Origin: Mycobacterium sp. 1165178.9
Lineage (GTDB): Bacteria > Actinomycetota > Actinomycetes > Mycobacteriales > Mycobacteriaceae
Direction: 5' to 3'
DNA length: 39,700 nt
NCBI RefSeq assembly: GCF_001673555.1
Contig: NZ_LZMB01000530.1
Span: 1 to 39,700, forward strand
Below, piece by piece: positions 25,195 through 33,954 of this stretch. Numbering within the stretch: position 1 is the first letter of the stretch; every line of letters starts with the position of its first letter. The translations under genes were made by a program, and so were the position numbers. Under the pieces are notes generated by a model, which made no database searches, was not told the DNA's origin, and worked only from the letters and a program-made list of their open reading frames with translations.

Positions 25195-25974
25195 ATGTCA
25201 AGGACAGTGGTGATCGGCGCTTCCAGTGGGCTGGGGCGTTGCATAGGCGTCGGCCTTGCGCAGCGAGGCGATAACGTCGCGCTGCTCGCCCGGCGCCGGG
25301 AGCGCATCGAAGCTGCGGCCAAGGACGCCGGCCGGAACGCGATCGCCATCGAGTGTGATGTCACCGAGCAGGCATCCTGCCGCACGGCCATCGACCGTGC
25401 CGCCGACGCCCTCGGCGGCATCGACAACATCGTCTACACACCCGCGGTCGGGCCGCTGGTCCGGATGGTGGACACCGACGCCGATACGTGGCGGCGCATC
25501 TTCGACACCAACGTCATCGGCGCGTCGTTGGTGACGGCCGCGGCGGTGCCGCACCTGACCGCGTCGGCCGGCAAAGCGGTTTACCTGTCCTCCGACGCTG
25601 GCACCTTCGGGCCTCCGTGGCCGGGTCTGGGCGCGTACGGCGTCAGTAAGGCCGCCCTGGAACGGCTCGTGGAAGCGTGGCGGGCCGAACACTCCGACAT
25701 CGGCTTCACCAACCTGATCGTCGGGGAGTGCGCGGGTGGCGAGGGCGACGGCCAAACCGGCATGAACGAGGGCTGGGACATCGACCTCGCGATGAAAGCG
25801 GTGCCCCTGTGGTCGGCGCGCGGCTGCATGCCCGGAAAGCTGATGCCCGTCGAGGACCTCGTCGACGTCGTCCACACCATCCTGCGCACCAACGCCTCGA
25901 CATCGATGCCGCTCGTGGTGGCCCGGGGGGCTCCGGCCAGCCCCGCCGCCTTCGCCGAGGCCAACCAGTCTTAA
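25195..25974 (+). CDS. SDR family oxidoreductase
   Basis: A 259-residue short-chain dehydrogenase. The cofactor loop IGASSGLG is at residues 7-14, the catalytic serine in VYLSSDAG (about 132) and the pair Tyr148/Lys152 in YGVSK. The usual NNAG motif is replaced by IVYTPAVG (79-86), a marked departure that may mean a specialised subfamily. The C-terminal half with MPVEDLVDVVHTIL is typical. AGGAGAGGG lies just before ATG 25195. Its stop codon overlaps that of the convergent aldo/keto reductase (shared TTAA at 25971-25974). The substrate is unknown. Confidence 0.85.
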   Translation: MSRTVVIGASSGLGRCIGVGLAQRGDNVALLARRRERIEAAAKDAGRNAIAIECDVTEQASCRTAIDRAADALGGIDNIVYTPAVGPLVRMVDTDADTWRRIFDTNVIGASLVTAAAVPHLTASAGKAVYLSSDAGTFGPPWPGLGAYGVSKAALERLVEAWRAEHSDIGFTNLIVGECAGGEGDGQTGMNEGWDIDLAMKAVPLWSARGCMPGKLMPVEDLVDVVHTILRTNASTSMPLVVARGAPASPAAFAEANQS

Positions 25975-26942
25975 GCGCGGCCGAGCTTCTCCTTGGCGAG
26001 GTCGGTGAGGAAGCGCGCCGTCGACGTGGGCCGGAAGGCCAGGGCCGCCTCGGTGAGCGCGTCACGTGAGTTGGTGGGCAGATCGATGTCGGCGGCGGCG
26101 ACATTGAATTCGAGCTGCTCGACGCTGGACGCGCCGGGGATGGCCACCACGCCCGGATAGCTGATCAGCCAGGCCAGTGCCACCTGCGCGGGCTTGGCGT
26201 CGACGTCCTTGGCGACGTCGCGCAACAGCTGCAGCAGCGGCTCGACCCGGCGCAGGTTTTCGGTACCGAACAGCGAGTTCACCGCCCGCACGCCACCGGG
26301 ACGGTTGTCGACACCGTACTTGCCGCCGAGCAGTCCCTGTTCCAGAGGGCTATAGGCGATCACGATGCGGTTCTCCCGCTCGGCGAACGGCACCAGGTTC
26401 TTCAGCGCCTTCGGGAAGGCGAGCGAGAAATGCACCTGGTTGCTGATCACCGGCCGGCCGAGCGCGGCGTCGGCCTTCTGCCACCGCTGCAGCGAATAGT
26501 TCGAGACGCCGGCCGCGCCGATCTTGCCGCTGTCGAGCAGATCGCGCATGCCCGGCATGATCACCGAATCCGGCACCACCGGGTTGGGCTGGTGAATCTG
26601 GTACAGCGGGATGCGGTCCAGCCCGAGCCGCTGCGCGCTGGCCCGGGCGCGCTGCTTGACCACGGCGGGGAAGGGAGCGATCGGCATGATCTTGCTGGCA
26701 ACCGCGACGTCCGCGCGCTCGTCGCCGAGGGCCTCGCCCAGGATCCGTTCACTCTTGCCCAGGCCGTACACCTCGGCGGTGTCGAACAGCGTGACCCCCA
26801 GCGCACGGGCGCGGCGCACGATGTCGCCCGCCGCGCCCGCGGCGTAGCTCTCCCCGTAACCCCATTCGCGCGAACCGAACTGCCAGGTGCCCAGGCCGAT
26901 CCGGCTGACCCGGCCGACCCCGCCGACATCCACAAATTTCAT
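25971..26942 (-). CDS. Aldo/keto reductase
   Basis: A 323-residue NADPH-dependent aldo/keto reductase with the catalytic tetrad visible: Asp54 and Tyr59 in LFDTAEVYG, Lys84 in VASKIMP and His117 in QIHQPN. Cofactor-binding residues occur in SYPGVVAIPGASSVEQLEFN. It belongs to the large group near AKR11/voltage-gated potassium channel beta-like reductases, and acts on an unidentified carbonyl substrate. ATG 26942 begins the conserved MKFVDVGGVGRVSRIGLGTW-like N-terminus; the open frame further upstream is not credible. It stands alone, convergent with the SDR gene. Confidence 0.9.
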   Translation of the reverse strand: MKFVDVGGVGRVSRIGLGTWQFGSREWGYGESYAAGAAGDIVRRARALGVTLFDTAEVYGLGKSERILGEALGDERADVAVASKIMPIAPFPAVVKQRARASAQRLGLDRIPLYQIHQPNPVVPDSVIMPGMRDLLDSGKIGAAGVSNYSLQRWQKADAALGRPVISNQVHFSLAFPKALKNLVPFAERENRIVIAYSPLEQGLLGGKYGVDNRPGGVRAVNSLFGTENLRRVEPLLQLLRDVAKDVDAKPAQVALAWLISYPGVVAIPGASSVEQLEFNVAAADIDLPTNSRDALTEAALAFRPTSTARFLTDLAKEKLGRA

Positions 26943-27034
26943 TGGCTCAGCGTAGTGGCGACCGCAATCGCGGCGGAGCCGGGCGCTGCGGGTCGCCACG
27001 CATGAGCCGGCCGGCGATCGCAAGCGCGGGCCGC

Positions 27035-28075
27035 TCAGCCGGGAATCTTGCCGAGGATGTAGTTGGCGATGCTGACCGCGGCCGCGCGGGGCGGCCCACT
27101 ATCCGTCGTGCCGTTGGCGGACACGTTCAGGTCGATGACGACGTTCGCCTTGGCCGCGATCGCCCGTGCCGAGCGCACCTGGATGGCCTTGGGCGTCAGA
27201 TCCAGGGTGGTGATGCCGTTGCCGGCATCGGCGGGCGCGCTCAACGACATCGCGATCGGCTGTCCGCCGGGAGCGGTCACGGTGACGGTATAGCCGCCGC
27301 ACTGGTGCCATCCGGACAGCAAGCCGGCCAGCTGCGCCTGGGCGGCAGGCGGATCGCGGAACGCCGCCACGCCCTGGATGACCTGCATTGATTTCAGCAT
27401 GCTGCGCGTGTCGGTGAATTGCCCGGCGTGATATCCGGCCAGCGCCCCCGGGGTGTAGGCGTCCGGGCTGCCGGCGGCGATGCTTCCCCAGCACTCCGGC
27501 CGGTCGATGCTGCCTTCATCGGCGGGCCGGCCGGGACTGTTCCAGGTCGGCCCGACGTCGAGGTTCGCGTCGCCGGTGATGTCTCGCAGGGCATCGAGCC
27601 CGGGTAGCAGCGTGGCGACCGTCTCCGGTGGGACCGTGGGCGGCGGGGGCCCGGCCGCCGTGCTGGAACCGGGAGGCGTCCGGTGCGTGGAGGTCGAACC
27701 GGCCAGCGTGGCCCACCCGGCGAGGGCGACAACCGCCAACAGGATGAAGATGTACGACAGCGTCACGCCCACCAGCGCACGATCGCGGCCGAGTTCGCCG
27801 GAGCGGCGGATCTGCGCGAGGCCGAGGTGTCCCAGGATCGCTCCCGCGGGCGCGAAGAGGAACGCGAAAACCAGCGACAGCGTCGCCATAGTGTTGACCG
27901 GCGGGCGGTAGGGCGGCGCCGCGGGGGGCCGTGCCGCGAAGGGCGACGCCGTGAAGGGTGACGGCGCCATGGCAGGTAGCTCCTCTTCGGGCAGCTCCTC
28001 CTCGGGCGGCGGGAGGCGGCCAAGCGGGTCATAGCTCAGCGGGTTTTGCCAATACGGGTCCGGCGGGTTGGTCAC
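27035..28075 (-). CDS. DUF4190 / PknH-like extracellular sensor-domain membrane protein
   Basis: A 346-residue envelope protein in three parts. A proline-rich, acidic cytoplasmic head of about 60 residues comes first. A DUF4190-type pair of membrane helices follows (about 61-80 and 105-125, with LGHLGLAQIRRSGELGRDRA between). After a Pro/Thr linker comes an exported domain (about 150-346) resembling the PknH_C sensor domain, with Cys in RPECWGSI and HQCGGYTV that could form a disulphide. PknH_C domains are the ligand-sensing parts of mycobacterial serine/threonine kinases; this protein has no kinase. A lipoprotein-like gene ends 67 bases upstream on the same strand. Confidence 0.78.
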   Translation of the reverse strand: MTNPPDPYWQNPLSYDPLGRLPPPEEELPEEELPAMAPSPFTASPFAARPPAAPPYRPPVNTMATLSLVFAFLFAPAGAILGHLGLAQIRRSGELGRDRALVGVTLSYIFILLAVVALAGWATLAGSTSTHRTPPGSSTAAGPPPPTVPPETVATLLPGLDALRDITGDANLDVGPTWNSPGRPADEGSIDRPECWGSIAAGSPDAYTPGALAGYHAGQFTDTRSMLKSMQVIQGVAAFRDPPAAQAQLAGLLSGWHQCGGYTVTVTAPGGQPIAMSLSAPADAGNGITTLDLTPKAIQVRSARAIAAKANVVIDLNVSANGTTDSGPPRAAAVSIANYILGKIPG

Positions 28076-28142
28076 CCCGGCGCCTCCTTAGCGGGGAGAA
28101 CCTGCCCGAAATGTAGCCGACGAGGGCGTCTGGGAAAACCCG

Positions 28143-29216
28143 TCACAGGCGCGGTTTGGCGATGCCGACCACATAGGGCGCCTGTGCGAAGGTCAGGTAG
28201 ACGCGATGCGGCCCCACGGCCATGCCCGAGAGCTGGGCCGTCCGGGCGGCGGGAGGCAGCCCCGACCGGTAATCGATGGTGCGCAACACGGGGATGTGAC
28301 CGTCCGGAAAGCCGGTGAAGCTTGCCGTCTCCAGCGCCACCAGTTCGCGGTCGGTGGCGGCATAGATCCTGGTGTCGTCAGTGCCGAGTTCGCGGATCGG
28401 CGACGGTAATCGCGTGCTGGCCCGCACCTCCAATCCCTTTCCGCCGCGGCGCGAGTCGACGGCGCGCAGTGTGTCGTCGTCGTGGCCGGCCACGTAGCTG
28501 CGTGTTATCGCGGTGCCGTCACCAGCCGAGACCGCGACGTCGAAGTCCAGAGAGCCGCGTTCCACCGCGGGCGACGACGTGCCCTGATAGTGCCGGATGC
28601 CCGACGGTCCGAACAGGTGGTAGTCGAGCTCGCGGCCGCGATTGGCGCCGTCGATGGCGTCCGCGCTCGTGCCGGTGATCGCGGTGGGGAGCTTGCGGTA
28701 GCCGTACTGATCCACCGGCGTCACCGCCTTCCCGTCCGCCGACAGCGCCAGCAGCATCCGCAATCCCGCATCCTCGGTCAGGTAGGCGGGCGCCGGTCCC
28801 GCGTCGAAATCGTGGACCTGGCGCAAACTTTCGAGGTCGACCTCCGCCACCCTGCTGCGGTCGGGTTGCGGCACGAACACCACGCGCTCGTCTTTCCGGC
28901 TGATCTGCAGATTGCGTCCGGCCGCCATGGGCGCGGAGAAACGGGTCTTGGCTCGGTCGCCGTGATCGCCCGCGCTGACCTCGGCCAATCGGTCATCATC
29001 GGTGAGCGCGACCAGCGCGTGCATGCGGTACGACCACACCGGCTCGTGCAACGCCGCACCGACCCGCCAGAGTTCGACGTCGGGCTTGGATTCCAGCGAC
29101 GCTGCGGGGTGTGAACAGCCCGTGGTCAGCGCAGCCGTCGCGACCACGCCGACGACTCCGCAGCGCAGCGCAGCCCGGATGCGCTGGCTAGTGCGGGAAT
29201 CCATTCCGGCGCCCAT
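28143..29216 (-). CDS. Probable lipoprotein, beta-propeller-like, unknown function
   Basis: A 357-residue exported protein. The signal sequence (SQRIRAALRCGVVGVVATAA) ends in ALTTGC, a lipobox-like site with Cys as the likely acylated residue. The mature part is rich in beta strands with repeated features such as DDRLAEVSAG, SRVAEVDLESLRQVHDFD and DTLRAVDSRRGG, suggesting a propeller of several blades. I recognise no enzyme motif. ATG 29216 is chosen because GAAAGGAA precedes it; ATG 29204 is the alternative. It may be cotranscribed with the DUF4190/PknH_C gene, which would make a surface-exposed pair. Confidence 0.65.
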   Translation of the reverse strand: MGAGMDSRTSQRIRAALRCGVVGVVATAALTTGCSHPAASLESKPDVELWRVGAALHEPVWSYRMHALVALTDDDRLAEVSAGDHGDRAKTRFSAPMAAGRNLQISRKDERVVFVPQPDRSRVAEVDLESLRQVHDFDAGPAPAYLTEDAGLRMLLALSADGKAVTPVDQYGYRKLPTAITGTSADAIDGANRGRELDYHLFGPSGIRHYQGTSSPAVERGSLDFDVAVSAGDGTAITRSYVAGHDDDTLRAVDSRRGGKGLEVRASTRLPSPIRELGTDDTRIYAATDRELVALETASFTGFPDGHIPVLRTIDYRSGLPPAARTAQLSGMAVGPHRVYLTFAQAPYVVGIAKPRL

Positions 29217-29365
29217 CGACCGTGAGTTCCTTTCGCTGTTTTTCCAGGACATACCCCGCGAGGCGACGACCACACCCCGTTTGCCGCTCGAATTCGTCGG
29301 GTAGTCGTTCACGGAGCGCGCACAGTCTTGCGTGTCGAACCAAGGTAGGGAGGGACGCCGCCCCC

Positions 29366-29407
29366 GGCGTGGTACCCCCGCTCGGTGGGGGGCGGGGGTA
29401 CCACGCC
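29366..29407 (+). promoter_or_regulatory. Perfect 16-bp inverted repeat (hairpin) just upstream of udgX
   Basis: GGCGTGGTACCCCCGC (29366-29381) is perfectly mirrored by GCGGGGGTACCACGCC (29392-29407) around a 10-base G-rich loop. It ends 15 bases before the udgX start and there is no gene upstream for it to terminate, because the neighbouring lipoprotein gene points away. It may fold in the udgX leader or bind a dimeric regulator. Confidence 0.65.
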
Positions 29408-29422
29408 ACACTTCAAAAGTCC

Positions 29423-30091
29423 ATGGCCGCAACATCGAACGCACCCGGGGCCGCCCGCTACCTTCCAGAGGAGCGGGACCTCGACGCGCTGCGCGATGCG
29501 GCCGAAACATGCCATGGCTGCTCGCTTTTCGAGGATGCCACCCAGACGGTGTTCGGCAACGGGCATCCGGGGGCGCCGATCATGCTTGTGGGCGAACAAC
29601 CCGGCGACCAGGAGGACCGCGCCGGCGAGCCGTTCGTCGGGCCGGCCGGGCGGCTCCTCGACCGGGCCCTCGCGGACGCCGGCATCGACCCGGCGCTGGT
29701 ATATGAGACCAATGCGGTAAAGCACTTCAAATTCACCCGCAAGGGCGGCAAACGACGGATCCACCAGAAGCCCGGCCGCATCGAGGTGGTCGCTTGCCAG
29801 CCATGGCTGATCGCCGAGATCGAGGCGGTGCGGCCCCAGGTGATCGTGTGCCTGGGCGCTACGGCCGCACAATCATTGCTGGGAACCACTTTTCGCGTGT
29901 CCACCCAGCGCGGCCAACAACTGCGGCTGCCTTCATCCCTCGGTGTGGACGTGACACCCGAGCCGATCGTTGTGGCGACGGTACACCCCTCGTCGGTGTT
30001 GCGCGACCGCAGCGACCGTCATGACGAGGTGTACAAGGCGTTCGTCGACGACCTGCGCAGCGCGGGCACAGGGCTGGCCGCGCGCGAATAG
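29423..30091 (+). CDS. udgX: UdgX-type uracil-DNA glycosylase
   Basis: A 222-residue family 4-like uracil-DNA glycosylase. The active-site motif GEQPGDQED and the iron-sulphur cluster cysteines (first in TCHGCSLFED) are as in family 4. The insertion KRRIHQKP with His114 is the R-loop that defines UdgX. In the M. smegmatis enzyme the equivalent His109 attacks the abasic intermediate, so the protein becomes covalently fixed to uracil-containing DNA. HPSSVLRDR near the C-terminus is the second active-site motif. ATG 29423 lacks a ribosome-binding site and follows a strong hairpin, which suggests unusual translation control. As far as I recall M. tuberculosis lacks this gene. Confidence 0.93.
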   Translation: MAATSNAPGAARYLPEERDLDALRDAAETCHGCSLFEDATQTVFGNGHPGAPIMLVGEQPGDQEDRAGEPFVGPAGRLLDRALADAGIDPALVYETNAVKHFKFTRKGGKRRIHQKPGRIEVVACQPWLIAEIEAVRPQVIVCLGATAAQSLLGTTFRVSTQRGQQLRLPSSLGVDVTPEPIVVATVHPSSVLRDRSDRHDEVYKAFVDDLRSAGTGLAARE

Positions 30092-30103
30092 TCGCCCGCG
30101 GGG

Positions 30104-31897
30104 TCAGCTCTTCTTGTGCGGCAAGAACTCCTGCGCCTTGGTCTTCAGGCCGACCTTGACGAAGCCCACCCGATCTTCGTCCCCGGAGAGCACCGCCGCG
30201 GTCGCCGACTTGAACTGCTCCCAAGTGGCGTGCGGCGGGATGGGCGGCATGTCGGGGTCGGTGTAGACGTCCAGCACGGTGGGACGGTCCGCCGACAGCG
30301 CCTGGCGCCACGCGTCCGACAATTCCTCGGGATCCTTGATGGCCAAGGCGTTGAGCCCGAGGCTGGCCGCGAACGCTGCGAAGTCGATGTCGGGAAGGTT
30401 TTGCGACTCAGCGAATTTCGGCGCGCCGGCCATGGCTCGCATTTCCCAGGTGACCTGATTCAGGTCGTTGTTGTGCAGGATCGCGACGATCAGGCGGGGG
30501 TCTTTCCATTCGTTCCAGTACCGCTTGATCGTGATCAGTTCGGCCATGCCGTTCATCTGCATGGCGCCGTCACCGCTGAACACGATGACAGGCCGGTCCG
30601 GGTGGCCGAACTTGGCGCCGATGCCGTACGGGACCCCGGGGCCCATGGTGGCAAGCGTGCCCGACAGCGAGCCCCGCATGTTGCCGCGGAAGCGCAGATT
30701 GCGCGCGTACCAGTTGGCCGCCGAGCCGGAATCGGCTGCGACGATGGCATTGTCGGGCAACTGTGGCGACAGCTCGGAGAACAGCCGAAGCGGATTGACC
30801 GGGTGGGCGCTGACCATCGCTTCCTTGTCCATGGTCTCCCACCAGCGGGCCACGGTCTTCTCGATGCCCTCGCGCCACGAGCGGTCGTCCTTGCGGCGCA
30901 GGTGCGGGATCAGCGCCCGCAGAGCGGTCTTCGCGTCGGCAACCAGGTTGACCTCGTACGGGTAGCGCATGCCGATCATCCGGCCGTCGACGTCGATCTG
31001 CACCGCGCGGGCCTGACCGAATTCCGGCAGGAACTGCGTGTACGGGAAGCTGGAGCCGACGGTCAACAGCGTGTCGCAGTCTCGCATCATCTCGTAGCTC
31101 GGCCGTGTCCCCAGCAAGCCGATCGAGCCGGTGACCCAAGGCAATTCGTCCGACAGCACGTCCTTGCCCAACAACGCCTTTGCCGCGCCCGCGCCGAGCA
31201 GGTCGGCGACTTCGGCGAGTTCTTGGTGGGCACCGCGGGCGCCGGTGCCCACCAGCATGGCGACCTTCTTGCCGGCGTTGAGCACGTCGGCGGCGCGCGC
31301 GATGGCGGTGTCGTCGGGGGCGATGTCCGGGTACTCGATGCCCAGGCTGGAGGGCACCATCTTGAACGCGTGTTCGGGCGGCGAGTAGGGCAACTCCTGG
31401 ACGTCACTGGGGATGATCAGCGCCGTCGGGGCCCGCTGGGTCATCGCGATCCGGATCGCGCGGTCCAGCACGTTGGGCAATTGTTCGGGAACGGTGACCA
31501 TTTGGACGTAGTCGCTGGCGACGTCCTTGAAAAGGGTAAGCAGGTCGACTTCCTGCTGGTAGTTGCCGCCCATCGCGCTGCGGTTGGTCTGGCCGACGAT
31601 GGCCACCACCGGAACGTGGTCGAGCTTGGCGTCGTAGAGGCCGTTGAGCAGGTGGATCGCGCCCGGGCCCGAGGTGGCGGCGCAAACCCCGACCCGGCCG
31701 GTGAACTTCGCGTAGCCCACCGCTTCGAAAGCGCTCATTTCCTCGTGGCGCGACTGGATGAACTTCGGCTTGTTGTCCGCGCGTCCCCACGCCGCAAGCA
31801 GGCCGTTGATGCCGTCGCCGGGGTACCCGAATACGTGTTCAACGCCCCACGCCCGCAAGCGCTCCAGCAGATAGTCGGAAACCTCTTTTTTGGACAT
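30104..31897 (-). CDS. Thiamine pyrophosphate-requiring enzyme (pyruvate oxidase/acetolactate synthase-like)
   Basis: A 597-residue TPP enzyme with all three domains. The N-terminal PYR domain holds the catalytic Glu in SRHEEMSAFEAVGYAKFTG. The central domain has VGTGARGAHQEL and the C-terminal PP domain has the metal/TPP motif SGDGAMQMNG ending in HNND. Overall it resembles PoxB-type pyruvate oxidases more than anabolic acetolactate synthase, and no regulatory-subunit gene is near. The likely reaction is decarboxylation of a 2-oxo acid; pyruvate is the first guess. It may associate with the membrane like PoxB, though no amphipathic tail is obvious. The ATG at 31897 follows GAGGAGGGA. Confidence 0.85.
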   Translation of the reverse strand: MSKKEVSDYLLERLRAWGVEHVFGYPGDGINGLLAAWGRADNKPKFIQSRHEEMSAFEAVGYAKFTGRVGVCAATSGPGAIHLLNGLYDAKLDHVPVVAIVGQTNRSAMGGNYQQEVDLLTLFKDVASDYVQMVTVPEQLPNVLDRAIRIAMTQRAPTALIIPSDVQELPYSPPEHAFKMVPSSLGIEYPDIAPDDTAIARAADVLNAGKKVAMLVGTGARGAHQELAEVADLLGAGAAKALLGKDVLSDELPWVTGSIGLLGTRPSYEMMRDCDTLLTVGSSFPYTQFLPEFGQARAVQIDVDGRMIGMRYPYEVNLVADAKTALRALIPHLRRKDDRSWREGIEKTVARWWETMDKEAMVSAHPVNPLRLFSELSPQLPDNAIVAADSGSAANWYARNLRFRGNMRGSLSGTLATMGPGVPYGIGAKFGHPDRPVIVFSGDGAMQMNGMAELITIKRYWNEWKDPRLIVAILHNNDLNQVTWEMRAMAGAPKFAESQNLPDIDFAAFAASLGLNALAIKDPEELSDAWRQALSADRPTVLDVYTDPDMPPIPPHATWEQFKSATAAVLSGDEDRVGFVKVGLKTKAQEFLPHKKS

Positions 31898-32148
31898 GCT
31901 TTTCCCTCCTCGGCAGACGGTTCTACAGCGCTTGCGGATGGGCGTGTGTGGCTATTGTTTGAACCACCTGCATGGCAGTGGCATCGAATCGCGGACCAAC
32001 CGATAGCGGCCGCCGCTGACAGACGTGACCCATGCAGGCTGCCGCGAGGGCGGCTTGGGCACTTCCCACACGAGCCTGGTTACCCCGATTAACCGGCGTT
32101 ATTCGGCTGGTCAGGCGACTCTCAGCCAGTTTTCAGCTGGCGAATGGT

Positions 32149-33204
32149 TCACGCCGATTCGGGCAGGGCAGACGATTCGCCGGCGCTGTGGCCCTTGGCT
32201 ACTCGCCGGATCAGCATGCGGGTGGCCTTGTCCAGGATCTCCTGAGCCACGTCGGGTCTGCGGGCGCGCCCGGCACGGCGCACCGCCGCGGCGATGGTCA
32301 GTCCCTGCTCGTAACCCGTGACCACGCGGGGGTCGACGTAGGAACCGCGCGCGACCGCCGGGGTGTTGCCCAGCTCCTCGGCCACTTCTTTCATCACCGC
32401 AGATTCAATGCGTTTGGCGATCCGCCGGGATACCGCCGGGTCGGCGTCGGCGAAGGCCGCGGCGGCCAGCACCGTCCCATGCCACGTCCGCAGGTCTTTG
32501 ACGGTGTAGTCGTCGCCGGCCAGTTCCTTGAAGCGCTCGTTTAGGTCGGCGGCTCGGACATCGAGCCAGCCGGATGAGGTGCGGCACACCAACAATCGCT
32601 CAGTGCGGTCAGGACGGCGCGTCAATGCGCGCACCGCGCGGACCACTTCGGGATCCTTGATTTCCACGGACCGACGAACTCCGCTCTTGGCCGGAAAATC
32701 GAACTCGACCGCGTCACGCCGGACCACCACGTGGCTACACAACAGGGTGGACAGTCCGTAAGACTCGTTTTCCTCGGCGTATTGCTCGCCGCCGGCGCGA
32801 AAATAACCGCGATCGAGCAGCCGTAGTGCCAGCGCCAGTACCCGCTTGCGGGTCAAGCCCTTGCGCGCCAGATCTTTGGCGATCTCGGCACGCCACGCCG
32901 GCAGCCGCGTCGACAGTTCCAGCACGCGGTCGAACTTCTCCTCGGCGCGTTCCTGCTGCCAGGCGGAGTGGTAGAGATACTGCCGCCTGCCCGCGGCGTC
33001 CACGCCCACAGCCTGAATGTGGCCGTTGCTATACGGAGCAATCCACACGTTCTTCCAGGCCGGTGGAATGACCAGATCCTTGATGCGCTGCAGGGTTTCC
33101 GGGTCGGACAGCGCCTTGCCATCCGGCCGGTAATAGGAGAAGCCTTTACCGCGACGCTTGCGCGTGATACCCGGCTTGCTCAGCACGCTCCGGCGCAGCC
33201 GCAT
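32149..33204 (-). CDS. DNA topoisomerase IB (poxvirus-like)
   Basis: A 351-residue type IB topoisomerase that relaxes supercoils by a 3'-phosphotyrosine intermediate. The active-site set fits bacterial enzymes: Arg136 region in YFRAGGEQYAEENESYGLST, Arg239 in KDLRTWHGT, Asn280 in LGNTP, where the poxvirus enzyme has His, and the nucleophile Tyr289 in GSYVDPRV. These positions agree with those I recall for the Deinococcus radiodurans enzyme. The N-terminal DNA-clamp domain spans about residues 10-80. The C-terminal tail is basic. Present in many environmental mycobacteria. It is separated by 250 bases from the downstream TPP enzyme gene, where I see no gene. Confidence 0.92.
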   Translation of the reverse strand: MRLRRSVLSKPGITRKRRGKGFSYYRPDGKALSDPETLQRIKDLVIPPAWKNVWIAPYSNGHIQAVGVDAAGRRQYLYHSAWQQERAEEKFDRVLELSTRLPAWRAEIAKDLARKGLTRKRVLALALRLLDRGYFRAGGEQYAEENESYGLSTLLCSHVVVRRDAVEFDFPAKSGVRRSVEIKDPEVVRAVRALTRRPDRTERLLVCRTSSGWLDVRAADLNERFKELAGDDYTVKDLRTWHGTVLAAAAFADADPAVSRRIAKRIESAVMKEVAEELGNTPAVARGSYVDPRVVTGYEQGLTIAAAVRRAGRARRPDVAQEILDKATRMLIRRVAKGHSAGESSALPESA

Positions 33205-33288
33205 TGTCGTCCTCCAATTTTGGTAGCTGACTGCACAATTACCCGTCGGAGAAGTTGTTCACACAGTGGAAAGCGCCGCGGACGTGGA

Positions 33289-33318
33289 ACGACCCGCCAC
33301 AGCGCTGTGGCGGGTCGT
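33289..33318 (-). terminator. Perfect 30-bp palindrome, terminator of haemophore gene
   Basis: Each 15-base arm reads ACGACCCGCCACAGC (33289-33303) mirrored at 33304-33318. It starts 12 bases after the haemophore stop codon on the minus strand. There is no U-tract, as in many mycobacterial terminators; the fully paired palindrome could also be a protein-binding site. Confidence 0.65.
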
Positions 33319-33330
33319 CCCGGACCGGGA

Positions 33331-33729
33331 TCAGCCGGCCATGAACTCTTGGTAAGCCGACTCCAGGTTAGGCGGCAGGGCGGTGACATTGCACTGCCGT
33401 TCGGTGTCGCCGATCGGCGCCAGGATGCCGCGCAGGTCGTAGTACTCCTGCGGGTGGCCGGTGAAGTAGCCGCGCAGGCTCGATTCAGCCTCCGGCCGCG
33501 GCTGCCCGTAGGCGGCCGTCACCACCTGGTTCGCACCCGGATGCGCGGCCAGATACTGCTCGGCCGAGCCCTGTACCGAAGACACGGTGTTGTTCACACC
33601 GGCTGGGCTGCAGTCGGGCGCCGCGGCCGCCGATGGCGCGCCGACGATGCCCATCGCGATTCCCCCGAGCAGACAGCCGGCACTGATCCCGGCCATTTTT
33701 CGGCGCGCGACAATACTGCTGATTTTCAT
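33331..33729 (-). CDS. Secreted haem-binding protein (haemophore, Rv0203-like)
   Basis: A 132-residue exported protein. Residues 1-37 are a signal peptide with a basic start, hydrophobic core and cleavage after APSAAAA. The mature part is helical with two cysteines, Cys40 and Cys113, that can bridge, and His63 and His92 as possible haem contacts. The pattern QYLAAHPGANQVVTAA matches the YLDSHPETNQVMTAV region I recall in M. tuberculosis Rv0203, the haemophore that passes haem to MmpL3/MmpL11. ATG 33729 follows GAAGGA. A partial palindrome lies about 140 bases upstream and a 30-bp palindrome follows the gene. No transporter gene is adjacent. Confidence 0.8.
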   Translation of the reverse strand: MKISSIVARRKMAGISAGCLLGGIAMGIVGAPSAAAAPDCSPAGVNNTVSSVQGSAEQYLAAHPGANQVVTAAYGQPRPEAESSLRGYFTGHPQEYYDLRGILAPIGDTERQCNVTALPPNLESAYQEFMAG

Positions 33730-33862
33730 GATGTGATGTCCTTCGAAACGAAATGATTTCTCTGCAAGAGGCTCCCGGTCCTCGAAATCCAAAGTAGCGG
33801 AAGCCGACAGTGGCAGTATTCGCCGACGACGAACGCCGGAGGCCGCTACCCGCCTTTAGGGG

Positions 33863-33881
33863 TCGTTTGCTAAGCGAACGA
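33863..33881. promoter_or_regulatory. Near-perfect dyad upstream of haemophore gene
   Basis: TCGTTTGC-TAA-GCGAACGA has 8-bp arms with one mismatch. It lies between the haemophore gene and the next gene, about 135 bases before the haemophore start. It does not match the IdeR iron box, so another regulator would be needed. Confidence 0.4.
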
Positions 33882-33954
33882 TCAAAGGATTGATGAATTC
33901 CTAAGAGAACGGCCGGGATTTTAGGGAATCGTCAGCGGGATCGTGACGGAATCG

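Noticed and set aside
30116..32092. 658-codon + strand frame opposite the TPP enzyme
   Set aside because: His/Arg/Gly-rich shadow of a well-supported gene; no domain visible.
33863..33881. IdeR iron box upstream of the haemophore gene
   Set aside because: The dyad TCGTTTGC-TAA-GCGAACGA lacks the TTAGG-type half-sites of IdeR boxes.
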